This document shows, in pieces, positions 9,487 to 17,538 of a stretch of DNA of 46,217 nt; position 1 is the first letter of the stretch; every line of letters starts with the position of its first letter. This DNA is from Gammaproteobacteria bacterium (GTDB taxonomy: Bacteria > Pseudomonadota > Gammaproteobacteria > Pseudomonadales > Cellvibrionaceae), in assembly GCA_021151835.1 (NCBI GenBank), contig JAGKWO010000034.1, positions 1 to 46,217 on the forward strand. Direction: 5' to 3'. The position numbers were made by a program, and so were the translations under genes. Below the pieces are notes generated by a model. It was not told where the DNA came from. It was given only the letters and a program-made list of their open reading frames with translations, and did not search any database.

Positions 9487-9749
9487 TCATAATTCCTTTA
9501 TATTCCACCAACGGCGAATCAAATTCTCATATTTGGGGTTATCAAATTTATTGAGATCGTTGATATCCAGCCATTTAACCATATCAGCAGCCGGCATATC
9601 TTTGCTGAAATCTTCAGACATGGAAAATGAAAAATATTGCCAGATAAATTAATGTGGCGTGGAAGCAGCATATCCTGTTTCTAAGCGTGAGCCAGATGAG
9701 ACAAAAGGCTAAGTGATATGATCAATATCGCTAACGCTAATTTTCTCAC
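9487..9749 (-). pseudogene. Decayed second copy of the neighbouring secreted (immunity-like) gene
   Basis: Read on the - strand, a GTG at 9749 preceded by GGAG (9758-9755) starts a signal-peptide-like sequence, RKLALAILIISLSLLSHLAHA. It meets an in-frame TAG at 9683-9681. Beyond the stop the same frame continues as PRHINLSGNIFHF. One T fewer than in the intact gene then shifts the frame, and the homology goes on from the ATG at 9621 (MSEDFSKDMPAADMV, LDINDLNKF, NLIRRWW) to a TGA at 9489-9487. The intact upstream gene has PRQINLSGNIFHFSMPEDF, LDINDLNKF and NLIRRWWDIKEP. So this is a paralogous fragment with a nonsense codon, a frameshift and a missing C-terminal two thirds. It begins 30 nt after the intact gene's stop. 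Confidence 0.85.
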
Positions 9750-9779
9750 CTTGGCTCCATTAATAAAAATTACACTAAT

Positions 9780-10766
9780 TTATAAGGGATCGTTTTTTAG
9801 TGCCTCGCGCATTTCTGCCTCATCTTTTAATTTGAATTCTTTCAGGTCTTTTTCTTGTTGAAGTAATACTTTTTCTGGGTTTTTACCATAAAACAGCTCC
9901 AGTACTGATTGGCGGTGTTGCTCCAATACTTCAGTATTGGTGTACTTTAGCCAATCATTAGTGACTATCTTTTTAATTTCATTTGAACTTGAATATTCAA
10001 TATTTAAACTATTGTAAAAAGTATCAAATTTTGCATCTGCCAATCTATTGAATTCACGCGGAGCTACATTCGAATTTGGGCTGTATGTAAAATTAACGTA
10101 CAAATATGTATGCTCGCTAACAGGTATTGCCAAAACGACTATCGTTGCCCCTTCCGGTGCAGAAATATAATGTCTAATCCATTTTTCGTTATTTGATATG
10201 TGATCATGATACAAACTAAATATTTTTCTTCCACTCACCACGGTAAATCCTGAATTGTATGCAGCGCCATTTCCTTCATCAGGTTGCATCGTTTTATTAA
10301 GTTCGTCATAACGCTGATGGTAAACATCGTTTAACATCAGTATAAAATTCATACGATCCTTAATGTCATAAGGATCCGCATGAAATGTTTTTTCTCTATT
10401 TTCAGCAACACGTTGAACGGAAATGTCCATCATCACACTACCGAGCTTTTTGCCAAACCATCCTGGTTCTTTTATATCCCACCAGCGCCGAATCAAATTT
10501 CCATACTGTGGGTCATTAAATTTATTGAGATCATTGATGTCCAGCCTTTCAACCATGTCGGTAGCCGGCATATCTTTGCTAAAATCTTCTGGCATGGAAA
10601 AATGAAAAATGTTGCCAGATAAGTTAATTTGCCTTGGATAGATTTGATCTTTTTTTCCTGCATTGGCTGAACCTGAAAAAATAGATGTGAGAATAGAAAA
10701 CATAAAAATTACCCAATAAGAATTTATAGATTTTGCCGCGTTATTACATACAAGAATATTTTTCAT
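9780..10766 (-). CDS. Exported protein, putative periplasmic immunity partner of the adjacent hydrolase
   Basis: I do not recognise a named family. From the ATG at 10766 the protein has 328 residues. A signal peptide runs from MKNILVCNN through a hydrophobic core to a cleavage site near SGSANA. The mature part is a soluble mixed alpha/beta protein (INLSGNIFHFSMPEDF, FNRLADAKFDTFYNSL) with a charged C-terminal helix (LLQQEKDLKEF...). A longer frame starts at 10877 but would overlap the upstream gene and hide the signal peptide. It starts 10 nt after the hydrolase gene, so the two are probably co-transcribed. A cytoplasmically made lipase-like toxin next to an exported partner is the layout known for type VI lipase effector/immunity (Tle/Tli) pairs, and the decayed second copy downstream fits that idea. 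The immunity role is inference. Codon use is AT-rich compared with flanking genes. Confidence 0.7.
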   Translation of the reverse strand: MKNILVCNNAAKSINSYWVIFMFSILTSIFSGSANAGKKDQIYPRQINLSGNIFHFSMPEDFSKDMPATDMVERLDINDLNKFNDPQYGNLIRRWWDIKEPGWFGKKLGSVMMDISVQRVAENREKTFHADPYDIKDRMNFILMLNDVYHQRYDELNKTMQPDEGNGAAYNSGFTVVSGRKIFSLYHDHISNNEKWIRHYISAPEGATIVVLAIPVSEHTYLYVNFTYSPNSNVAPREFNRLADAKFDTFYNSLNIEYSSSNEIKKIVTNDWLKYTNTEVLEQHRQSVLELFYGKNPEKVLLQQEKDLKEFKLKDEAEMREALKNDPL

Positions 10767-10776
10767 GGCAGCAACT

Positions 10777-11997
10777 TTACGGTAAGTAGTTAGGAACCGC
10801 TTTAGTATTTTTCTTTGCGGTTGGGTCAATTTTATTAAAGGTTTTTTGTACGGGGCCGCGGCCTTTACCTGGGCCATTATTCATATTGTTTTTCCATTGC
10901 TCCTGCGTTTGCGCGAGAGTGTGTGGGCTTTGGTTGATCGATCCTCCCGTAACATGATTACCGTAAACAATTGAACCTATAAGCTTACGAGGATTTAAGG
11001 TATTCATGCCGATAATATTGCGCACAAAATCATAATCGGTTGCTTGTCCGGGAATAATGGTAATACCCGCACGATCCATAAGTAATTTAGAGCGCACATT
11101 GTTGTTGGCATTACCGTGAAAAGCGATGCTGTGCTTGTCGAGGAGTTTACCCTTTTCAGCATTACGTATGCCATTGAGCTGAAGTTTGTGAAGTGCCCAA
11201 CTACTTGAACCGTTCAACAGATAGCGCACACCTTCGGCGAATATAGCCCCACCCTGACTATGGGCTACCCATTTGGTCGCATTATTATTTGCCTGTGTAT
11301 CCGCTAATAATTTCGCGAATTTTTTTGTTACTGGGGTAGTCACACCTATTTTGTCACGGAAGGATTCCCAGGTATCTCCCACGCCACCGATACTTGGGTT
11401 GTGGAATAAGGTGTATTCATTGAGGTTTTTATATTGGAACTCTAAATGCTGGCCCATTAACCAGGTGGCTTTATTGAGGTTATTGGATTGACCATTTACT
11501 GCTGCGTAAGTAGTGGTGACTTTTTCGACCCTGCTAGCGACTTGCCATATGCCTTGATCGTTACGCTTAACCAGATACACAGCAACCTGTTCCATTTTGT
11601 CACGCATTTTTTGCAATTTATCAATCGGTTGAATGTTATAAACAACCACTTGCCCGTTACCAATCCGGTAATCAACTCGGTAGTTTCTATTCTCAAGTTT
11701 AAATGTGCTGACGCTACCTTTTAACAGCTTTGCATCAGGATTTCTGGGAACAGATCGAAGGCCTTTTAGCAAGTTATCGAGATGATAATATTCTGTTGTG
11801 AGAGTTTCCTTTTCACGAATAAATTCAGCGTAACCAGTGAGTCTGACTTGATAACCTGACAAAACCGGCCCAGTGTCCGAAGTACTAATAAATTGACTAA
11901 CCTCTCCTTCATTCAACGCAGCTGCATACTTAGGCTGCGTCTGTACAGCGCCGTGCTTGATCAATAGTTCGGTGTAGATGTTGTTACTCGTATCCAT
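10777..11997 (-). CDS. Putative alpha/beta-hydrolase (lipase-like) toxin or effector
   Basis: A 406-residue protein without signal peptide or membrane segment. The key motif is VAHSQGGAIF, a GxSxG-type nucleophile elbow (A-H-S-Q-G, S247) preceded by a strand and followed by a helix, as in lipases. A downstream FHGNANN and the histidines of YGNHVTGG and SPHTLAQ, with an aspartate in QATDYDF, are candidates for the rest of the triad. The C-terminus is basic and low-complexity (GPGKGRGPVQKTF). The next gene, 10 nt downstream, encodes an exported protein, as in effector/immunity pairs that act in the periplasm. No VgrG, PAAR or Hcp gene is in the window, so the delivery route is unknown. It could also be an ordinary intracellular lipase or esterase. 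Base composition is AT-rich, suggesting transfer. Confidence 0.65.
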   Translation of the reverse strand: MDTSNNIYTELLIKHGAVQTQPKYAAALNEGEVSQFISTSDTGPVLSGYQVRLTGYAEFIREKETLTTEYYHLDNLLKGLRSVPRNPDAKLLKGSVSTFKLENRNYRVDYRIGNGQVVVYNIQPIDKLQKMRDKMEQVAVYLVKRNDQGIWQVASRVEKVTTTYAAVNGQSNNLNKATWLMGQHLEFQYKNLNEYTLFHNPSIGGVGDTWESFRDKIGVTTPVTKKFAKLLADTQANNNATKWVAHSQGGAIFAEGVRYLLNGSSSWALHKLQLNGIRNAEKGKLLDKHSIAFHGNANNNVRSKLLMDRAGITIIPGQATDYDFVRNIIGMNTLNPRKLIGSIVYGNHVTGGSINQSPHTLAQTQEQWKNNMNNGPGKGRGPVQKTFNKIDPTAKKNTKAVPNYLP

Positions 11998-12336
11998 ACT
12001 TACGTCCTTTTAAACGGTAAATGTCTTGGTAATTTGCTGGGTCCGTGGCGTTTAATGAGCATTTTTTATGCGATGGCTGGCCAAAATATAGTTTTTTCCA
12101 GCCAAAAGGAAGTTGTAATTCGGGTTAATAAATTATTTTTTTGATTTTTTGGCCTGATGCACAATATAGGGCGGATATTGGCTTAAAGTTATAAGCTAAG
12201 CCCTGGCCCATTTGGCCTTGAGGCCTTACTCCTGATTTCACTTACCCATTATTCGCATTGGGTAATTTTAATGTCTTGGCTTCTCATAAAGGCTAACAGG
12301 AATATTAAGTACAATTTAAAAATTAAGGAGCCTGTC
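11998..12336. other. AT-rich divergent intergenic region
   Basis: This 339-nt stretch separates the - strand hydrolase gene from the + strand small gene and should hold both promoters. Visible structure: TTACCCA (12242-12248) and TGGGTAA (12259-12265), an inverted repeat followed by TTTTAATG, and AAGGAG at 12325-12330 which is the ribosome site of the small gene. I saw no further gene. Confidence 0.5.
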
Positions 12337-12618
12337 TTGGCCAGAATTTATCAAGCTGCAACCATGGGTGAAGCGCACATTAGAATTGCTATTGTTACAA
12401 CTCGTGCAGAAGCCGATCTATTGGTTCATAGGGTAAGTAGTTGGGGATTAGCTGTGGGAGACGCACTTTGGTTTATTACACGTAGCAAACAAGATGCTAC
12501 CGTGTGCGTTTTTCCCACTAGTGTCGGTATGGCGCATGTCAAAATTTGCTTCGTTGATACTTCTGGCGAGGCAGGTTGGGTAAAACCGCATCCATATAAA
12601 GGAAAATTTGCCCGTTAG
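12337..12618 (+). CDS. Small DUF6150-type protein (predicted septoil-knot family)
   Basis: Starting at the TTG at 12337, which follows a strong AAGGAG (12325-12330) at a 6-nt spacing, the gene encodes 93 residues beginning ARIYQAATMGEAHIR. A longer frame from 12271 adds a basic stretch without a ribosome site. The pattern of repeated short strands (MGEAHIRIAIV, RAEADLLVHRVSSWG, GDALWFITRSKQDATV, MAHVKICFVDTSGEAGW) is what I recall for the DUF6150 family, which I believe has been renamed for a predicted 7(1) knot; that naming is from memory. Function is unknown. It is divergent from the toxin-like gene and convergent with fecR. Confidence 0.6.
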   Translation: MARIYQAATMGEAHIRIAIVTTRAEADLLVHRVSSWGLAVGDALWFITRSKQDATVCVFPTSVGMAHVKICFVDTSGEAGWVKPHPYKGKFAR

Positions 12619-12623
12619 CGAAC

Positions 12624-12648
12624 AGTTTGGCGCTGCCCGTGCCAAACT
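12624..12648. terminator. Hairpin between the small gene and fecR
   Basis: AGTTTGGC (12624-12631) and GCCAAACT (12641-12648) form a perfect 8-bp stem in the 32-nt gap between two convergent genes. On the + strand it is followed by ATTTATC. It probably ends both transcripts, although neither side has a long U-run. Confidence 0.55.
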
Positions 12649-12650
12649 AT

Positions 12651-13634
12651 TTATCTCTTCATTATCAAAATATTATCGCGATGACGCTCCACGCGCACAT
12701 CCAGCAATTGCTCCAATGAAAAAATAAATGTGTCTGTATCATCGATATTAAACACCCCGGATATTTTCTGGTGTTTTAATTCGTTGTGCAGGATGACTAT
12801 TTTTTTGCGGGTGTAACGGTTGTATTCATTTATCGCGGCTTCCAGTGTGTCCGCCGAGAAATAAATTTTGCGCGCTTTCCAGGCGGAGATTCGTGCGGTG
12901 TTGGCCGGTTGAATAAGCAGTTTGGAGTCCCCCGCATTAAAATTAATAGCTTCGCCTTGTTTTACTTTGCGGGTCAGTAAATCATCGGCGGCCGTTTTGG
13001 TTTTAAATTCCACTACACCTTCGGTAACGTCCAATGTGAGTTTGTGGTTTAACAAAGACACATTGAATTCAGTGCCTACTGCACGAACTGAACTTTTTTC
13101 AGCGGCCACTTCAAAGGGGCGCTGCTTGTCTTTGGCGACGGTGAAATAGGCTTCGCCTTTTTTCAACAACAATTCACGTTTATTGCTGGTGAAGCGAACT
13201 TGCAACACCGAGTCCGTGTTGAGTAGCGCGCTGGAGCCATCTTCCAATTGAATCAAGCGTTGTTCGGCGATTCCAGTGGAGTATTCAACCGGTTGTGGTG
13301 AGAGTTGGAAAAATACACCAATACTAATCACCAGGAATGTTGCTGCTGCCGCGAATAAATACCAACGGTTATTGTGCGCGCGGGATTTTTTCCTGGCGCG
13401 TGCGGAATCCAGTTCGCGTTGGATGTCTGCATCATTTTTTAATTCCTGTGTCATTAACCATAAGCTGCGGCATTGTTCAAATGCGAGGGCATGGCGAATG
13501 TCGGCATTGCGCCATTGTTCAAATGCGTCGCGGGTATCCGGGGTTGCCTCCGGATTTTGCATTTGCGCTAGCCAATCGGCTGCCTGGGCGCGAATTGAAC
13601 GGGCGGACTGTTGTTCAGAGCTGTGGGTATTCAT
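12651..13634 (-). CDS. FecR-family anti-sigma/sigma-regulator membrane protein
   Basis: FecR-type proteins pass the signal from an outer-membrane STN receptor to a cytoplasmic ECF sigma factor. The 327-residue protein has the expected order: an N-terminal cytoplasmic DUF4880-like helix bundle (about 15-56, AADWLAQMQNPEATPDTRDAFEQW), one membrane segment (about 92-110, FAAAATFLVISIGVFF), a periplasmic FecR domain (about 120-220, LEDGSSALLNTDS, VRAVGTEFNV) and a C-terminal DUF4974/STN-like domain (about 255-325). Its ATG overlaps the sigma-factor stop by 4 bp (ATGA), indicating translational coupling. The TBDR with an STN domain is encoded divergently just beyond the sigma gene. Confidence 0.92.
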   Translation of the reverse strand: MNTHSSEQQSARSIRAQAADWLAQMQNPEATPDTRDAFEQWRNADIRHALAFEQCRSLWLMTQELKNDADIQRELDSARARKKSRAHNNRWYLFAAAATFLVISIGVFFQLSPQPVEYSTGIAEQRLIQLEDGSSALLNTDSVLQVRFTSNKRELLLKKGEAYFTVAKDKQRPFEVAAEKSSVRAVGTEFNVSLLNHKLTLDVTEGVVEFKTKTAADDLLTRKVKQGEAINFNAGDSKLLIQPANTARISAWKARKIYFSADTLEAAINEYNRYTRKKIVILHNELKHQKISGVFNIDDTDTFIFSLEQLLDVRVERHRDNILIMKR

Positions 13635-14212
13635 AAAAAATCTTCAAGTGATTGTTGCAATGCGTGAAACGCGCTACTCATGTGGCGCTCCACTGTGCGT
13701 GTACTAATGTTTAATTCACGCGCGATTTCAGGATAAGTTAATTCGTCAAAACGACTTAACAAAAAAATCTGCCGGGTTAATTCCGGCAAACCCATTAATG
13801 CCTGCTTTAGCTGTGCTAGCGATTGTTCCCAATTCAATGCACGGATTGGCGTCATTTCATCGCAGGGAAATTCCAGCTCATCAAAACTATCGTGAAAATC
13901 CTGGCGGCGACTGTGGCGACGCCGCAGCCAATCGGTCACCAGGTTTGTGGCTATGGTAAAAATATACGCGCGCGGATTTTGCTGGATGCGCTCCAGGTCC
14001 TCATGCTGCAGCAAGCGGATGTAGGTTTCATGGAGAATTTCCAGCGCGTCTTGTCGGCCGCCGGGCAACATGCTGATCAGGTATTTCAGGAGCGAGGCGC
14101 GATAGGTGTTATATAAGTTTTCCGCAGTCAGGGGCGCGGGTGGGGGCTCACCCGCGCTGACCGGTTGATCCGGGCCGAGCCGGGATACAAGGGTAAAAGT
14201 AGGTTTGGACAT
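13631..14212 (-). CDS. ECF (FecI-like) RNA polymerase sigma factor
   Basis: A 193-residue sigma-70 family factor with region 2 (YNTYRASLLKYLISMLPG ... PRAYIFTIATNLVTDWLRR) and region 4 (LPELTRQIFLLSRFDELTYPEIA, then ISTRTVERHMSSAF). The start chosen is the ATG at 14212 (MSKPTFTLV); a longer frame to 14314 adds cysteine- and arginine-rich sequence without family similarity. It overlaps fecR by 4 bp and is divergent from the STN-TBDR gene, the classical fecI-fecR-fecA type arrangement. It should direct transcription of the receptor when the ligand is bound outside. Confidence 0.92.
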   Translation of the reverse strand: MSKPTFTLVSRLGPDQPVSAGEPPPAPLTAENLYNTYRASLLKYLISMLPGGRQDALEILHETYIRLLQHEDLERIQQNPRAYIFTIATNLVTDWLRRRHSRRQDFHDSFDELEFPCDEMTPIRALNWEQSLAQLKQALMGLPELTRQIFLLSRFDELTYPEIARELNISTRTVERHMSSAFHALQQSLEDFL

Positions 14213-14319
14213 GGTAATAGCCGGGCCCCGGGCAAAATAAATTTTCTGAATGGGTCTGCCCCTATAAACGTAGCATAGGCCCAAAACCCGACACCGGATG
14301 CAGCCTTTTTGCATTTAAC

Positions 14320-14345
14320 GGAAGAATCATTTTCCATATCCGTCT
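14320..14345 (+). promoter_or_regulatory. Candidate ECF-sigma promoter of the STN-TBDR gene
   Basis: GGAA at 14320-14323 and CCGTCT at 14340-14345, with 17 nt between GGAA and CGTC, resemble ECF-type -35 (GGAA..) and -10 (CGTC/TCT) elements. Transcription would start about 55 nt before the receptor start codon. The match is short, so this is suggestive only. Confidence 0.35.
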
Positions 14346-14405
14346 TTATTTCAGGATTGTTGCAAGAGGAGCACTTTTGTTATGGTTGCGCATTAATCCT
14401 CTGGC

Positions 14406-17330
14406 ATGACCACAATAATTCTTATGAAAAAGGTTAATCAGACCATAACTGCCGGTTACTCAAGCTATGCATGGCGTAGAAAACTGGCTATTGGTTTGGT
14501 TATTGGATTGCTAACGAGCCGATGTGCATTTGCCGCCACAGGTTTTTATCAGATTGAAAAATTACCGCTGGCAGATGCACTCACCCGCTTCGCCGAGCAG
14601 GCGGATTTGCAATTATTATTTCGCCCGGAAAGCTTGCCCGATATTTACGTCGAACCAATAAAAGGCGAATACACCTCAGAGCAAGTTCTGGCACTACTAC
14701 TGCGCAATACCTCATTGAATTTTATTTTTGGCGGCAATGGCGCCGTGGTAATTCAGGCGCAGGTTAAACCAGCTTCTCCTTCATCTCCACTTATTGCGCA
14801 AAACAATATTGCTGAAGAAAATATCTCTAACCAATCACCGGAAGAATTATTGGTGACGGGAATCCAGGGAAGCTTGCGGCGGAACTTGGCGATCAAGCGC
14901 GAAGCGGATGCAGTCGTTGATGCGCTGAATGCCGAAGAAGCGGGAAAATTTCCCGATAAAAATATCGCTGATTCCTTGCAGCGAATTCCCGGGGTATCGG
15001 TTGATCGTATTTGGGGTGAAGGGCGCGATATTTATATTCGCGGCACCGATAAAGATATCAATCGCACCCTGATGAACGGCCAAAATGTTGCCTCTGCTTA
15101 TTGGTGGGCGAACGATAATCCCAGCCGCGGTTTTAATTACACGATTCTCGCCTCGGAATTAATTTCATCGCTGCGTGTTTATAAAAGCCCGCAAGCTGAT
15201 ATCGACGAGGGGAGCATCGGTGGCACCGTTATTATTTATACCCATAAACCCTTTGATATGGAGGACAACAATTTCCGGTTGACGTTGGAGGAACAATATA
15301 GCGAATTGCCGGATGCTTACGATCCGCAAGCGTCGTTGTTGGGCAGCTGGCAAAACCGCGAACAGACTTTTGGTGCATTGGTATCACTCAATTGGCAAAA
15401 CACCAGCATGCGCCGCGATGGTCTGGAAACATTTCCGGATAATAGTTTGTATTCGATTGTGGATGACCAGGGTACGGTCACTAACGATGTGTATGTGATT
15501 TGGGGCGGCGGTTCAGCAATCTTCCAGCAAACGCGTGAGCGCGATACCAGCAACGTTACGTTGCAATGGCGCCCCACTGAAAATTGGCAAGCGGTATTTA
15601 ATTTTGTTGGCTCCTCCATGGATATGAAGATCAGCAATCAAAATTATTTGTTTATGCCGGGCGGATTTAAATTGCGCGAAGATCCGCCGGTAATAGTTTC
15701 CGATCCCCGTTTTGGTACTACCGGCGATGACCGTAAAATTTTGCTGGGAGGTACACTGAATAATGCCCATAGTACCGGCGCCGCGCTGGATGCCATTTTT
15801 CGCCGCGCTTATGTGAACAGCAATGTCTATGATCTGGATATTGAGTACACCAATGACAATATGCTGGTGCATACCCAACTGGGTAATACCAGTGCCGATG
15901 GCGGTACTAACCAGGATCAGCTCTATCGTTTTATTGGTAATACGCGAGAACGCTTTTCATTGAGTGGCAATACGATTGAAGTGGAGTATCTGGATCTTGA
16001 TCCGCAGGATGCGCGCAGTCTTCCTTATTTTTCCAGCGATTCACGCGATTGGATTCGCAATATGGAAGACAATGAAATCTATGCGCAAACCGATATTCAA
16101 TGGGTATTGGATAATGCGTTTTTTTCTGCTGTGAAAACCGGCATTAAATGGCGCGATCAGACGATTGAAAATAATCGTTATGCTGGCAGCATAGATACTT
16201 CCCATCCACTGTGGGCCGTTTTTTCGCAAACGGGTTTGGCCAGTGTATCAACAGATTTGACGCCGGAATTGCATGCGCAAACAGCCAGCACCAAATCACT
16301 CACCCGGTTTGCCCGGGTTAATGAGACGCGCGCTGATGAAATTTTTAACCCGGCGTTTGATCAGGGATTGATGCATTACCGTTATGATGATGAAGCGTTT
16401 TACCGCATTAATGAAACCATTAGTGCCGCTTATATAAAAACAGAATTCCGGCAGAATTCCTGGCATGGAAACCTGGGGGTACGGGCGGTGAACACACAGC
16501 AAGTATCGACTGCCTTCGAAGAGCAGCAACGTCGCTCACAGGCGCGGCATTACAATGATTATTTGCCCAGCGTAAATGTTGTTTATGATTATCGCGATGA
16601 TTTTATTTTTCGTGGCTCTTTAGCGCGTGCTATGGCTCGCCCTACTTTTCAAAACCTCAGTTCAAATATTGTGATTGATGGCACCAGCGGAAATGCTTCC
16701 GGCGGTAATCCGGACTTGCAACCTTTTCGCGCGCGCCAGGGTGATGTTGGTGTTGAATGGTATTTTGATTCGGCATCGCTATTTTCTGCGACAGCTTTTT
16801 ATAAAACGATTTCTACCTTTGTATATAACAAAACCACGGCAGAAAACCTGGGTGGCCAGCCATTAAATGTTTCCCGCCCGTACAATGCGGAAGGTGCGAA
16901 AATTTCCGGCCTTGAGTTACAGTGGCAACAAAATATCGGCAAAGGCGTGGGCTTCTCCAGTAATTACACGTTTACGCGGGCGCGGGTTGTATCCCAGGAT
17001 GAAAAGCAACTATTAAAATTACCGGGTAATTCGCGTGACCAGGTTAATGCCTCACTTTATTATGAGGATATGCATTACAGCGTGCGCCTGTCATATAACT
17101 ATCGCTCCAAATCTTTTGGTGAAGTGTTATCCGGCACCCAGGATGAAACGAGCGCCTACCAACAATGGGATTTTACGGCGGCATGGAATCCTGCCGAATT
17201 TGCCAGTATTTATATTGAGGCGATTAATCTGACAAACGAAGTCATTTACTATCGTACTGCTAATGATATTCCCCAAGGGCTTTATGAAAACGGACGCCGC
17301 TTTGCCACAGGTGTGCGTTTGCGTTTTTGA
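14406..17330 (+). CDS. TonB-dependent receptor/transducer with N-terminal STN domain
   Basis: After a signal peptide ending near CAFAATG comes a secretin/TonB short N-terminal (STN) domain, about residues 48-115 (FYQIEKLPLADALTRFAEQA, GEYTSEQVLALLL). It is followed by a TonB-box-like ELLVTGIQ, the plug (FPDKNIADSLQRIPGV, DIYIRGTD) and a long barrel ending GVRLRF. The STN domain marks it as a signal-transducing receptor that would contact the FecR protein encoded divergently. The 974-residue length equals an ordinary TBDR plus the STN extension. The start is uncertain: ATG 14406 or ATG 14424, neither with a strong ribosome site. The ligand is unknown; in this kind of organism both iron complexes and carbohydrates are possible. 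Confidence 0.92.
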   Translation: MTTIILMKKVNQTITAGYSSYAWRRKLAIGLVIGLLTSRCAFAATGFYQIEKLPLADALTRFAEQADLQLLFRPESLPDIYVEPIKGEYTSEQVLALLLRNTSLNFIFGGNGAVVIQAQVKPASPSSPLIAQNNIAEENISNQSPEELLVTGIQGSLRRNLAIKREADAVVDALNAEEAGKFPDKNIADSLQRIPGVSVDRIWGEGRDIYIRGTDKDINRTLMNGQNVASAYWWANDNPSRGFNYTILASELISSLRVYKSPQADIDEGSIGGTVIIYTHKPFDMEDNNFRLTLEEQYSELPDAYDPQASLLGSWQNREQTFGALVSLNWQNTSMRRDGLETFPDNSLYSIVDDQGTVTNDVYVIWGGGSAIFQQTRERDTSNVTLQWRPTENWQAVFNFVGSSMDMKISNQNYLFMPGGFKLREDPPVIVSDPRFGTTGDDRKILLGGTLNNAHSTGAALDAIFRRAYVNSNVYDLDIEYTNDNMLVHTQLGNTSADGGTNQDQLYRFIGNTRERFSLSGNTIEVEYLDLDPQDARSLPYFSSDSRDWIRNMEDNEIYAQTDIQWVLDNAFFSAVKTGIKWRDQTIENNRYAGSIDTSHPLWAVFSQTGLASVSTDLTPELHAQTASTKSLTRFARVNETRADEIFNPAFDQGLMHYRYDDEAFYRINETISAAYIKTEFRQNSWHGNLGVRAVNTQQVSTAFEEQQRRSQARHYNDYLPSVNVVYDYRDDFIFRGSLARAMARPTFQNLSSNIVIDGTSGNASGGNPDLQPFRARQGDVGVEWYFDSASLFSATAFYKTISTFVYNKTTAENLGGQPLNVSRPYNAEGAKISGLELQWQQNIGKGVGFSSNYTFTRARVVSQDEKQLLKLPGNSRDQVNASLYYEDMHYSVRLSYNYRSKSFGEVLSGTQDETSAYQQWDFTAAWNPAEFASIYIEAINLTNEVIYYRTANDIPQGLYENGRRFATGVRLRF

Positions 17331-17469
17331 AAAAAGTAGATCGGGGTGTGCCTTAAACGTATCTTCCGGTTAAAACCCGCCATTTTTTATTTAAAAAATT
17401 ATTATTTTACATTTTCCGCATTTTTCTGTTGTTTTCCTGTCGGCTTTTTAATTTGTGTCCCGTTAATAA

Positions 17470-17503
17470 CCAGGAGTCCATAACTCCTGGCGGTTAATTA
17501 ACC
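17470..17503 (+). repeat. Leader hairpin plus palindrome before the second receptor gene
   Basis: CCAGGAGT (17470-17477) and ACTCCTGG (17483-17490) form a perfect 8-bp stem with a 5-nt loop, followed at once by the 12-bp palindrome GGTTAATTAACC (17492-17503). Both lie 36-69 nt before the start codon, so they may be a 5'-UTR control element or a repressor site. Confidence 0.5.
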
Positions 17504-17538
17504 CTGCAAATTATTTATCAACCCGTAAAGGTATAAAC

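Noticed and set aside
10767..10877. N-terminal extension of the exported immunity-like protein
   Set aside because: It would overlap the upstream gene by 101 bp and bury the signal peptide. The ATG at 10766 is the sensible start.
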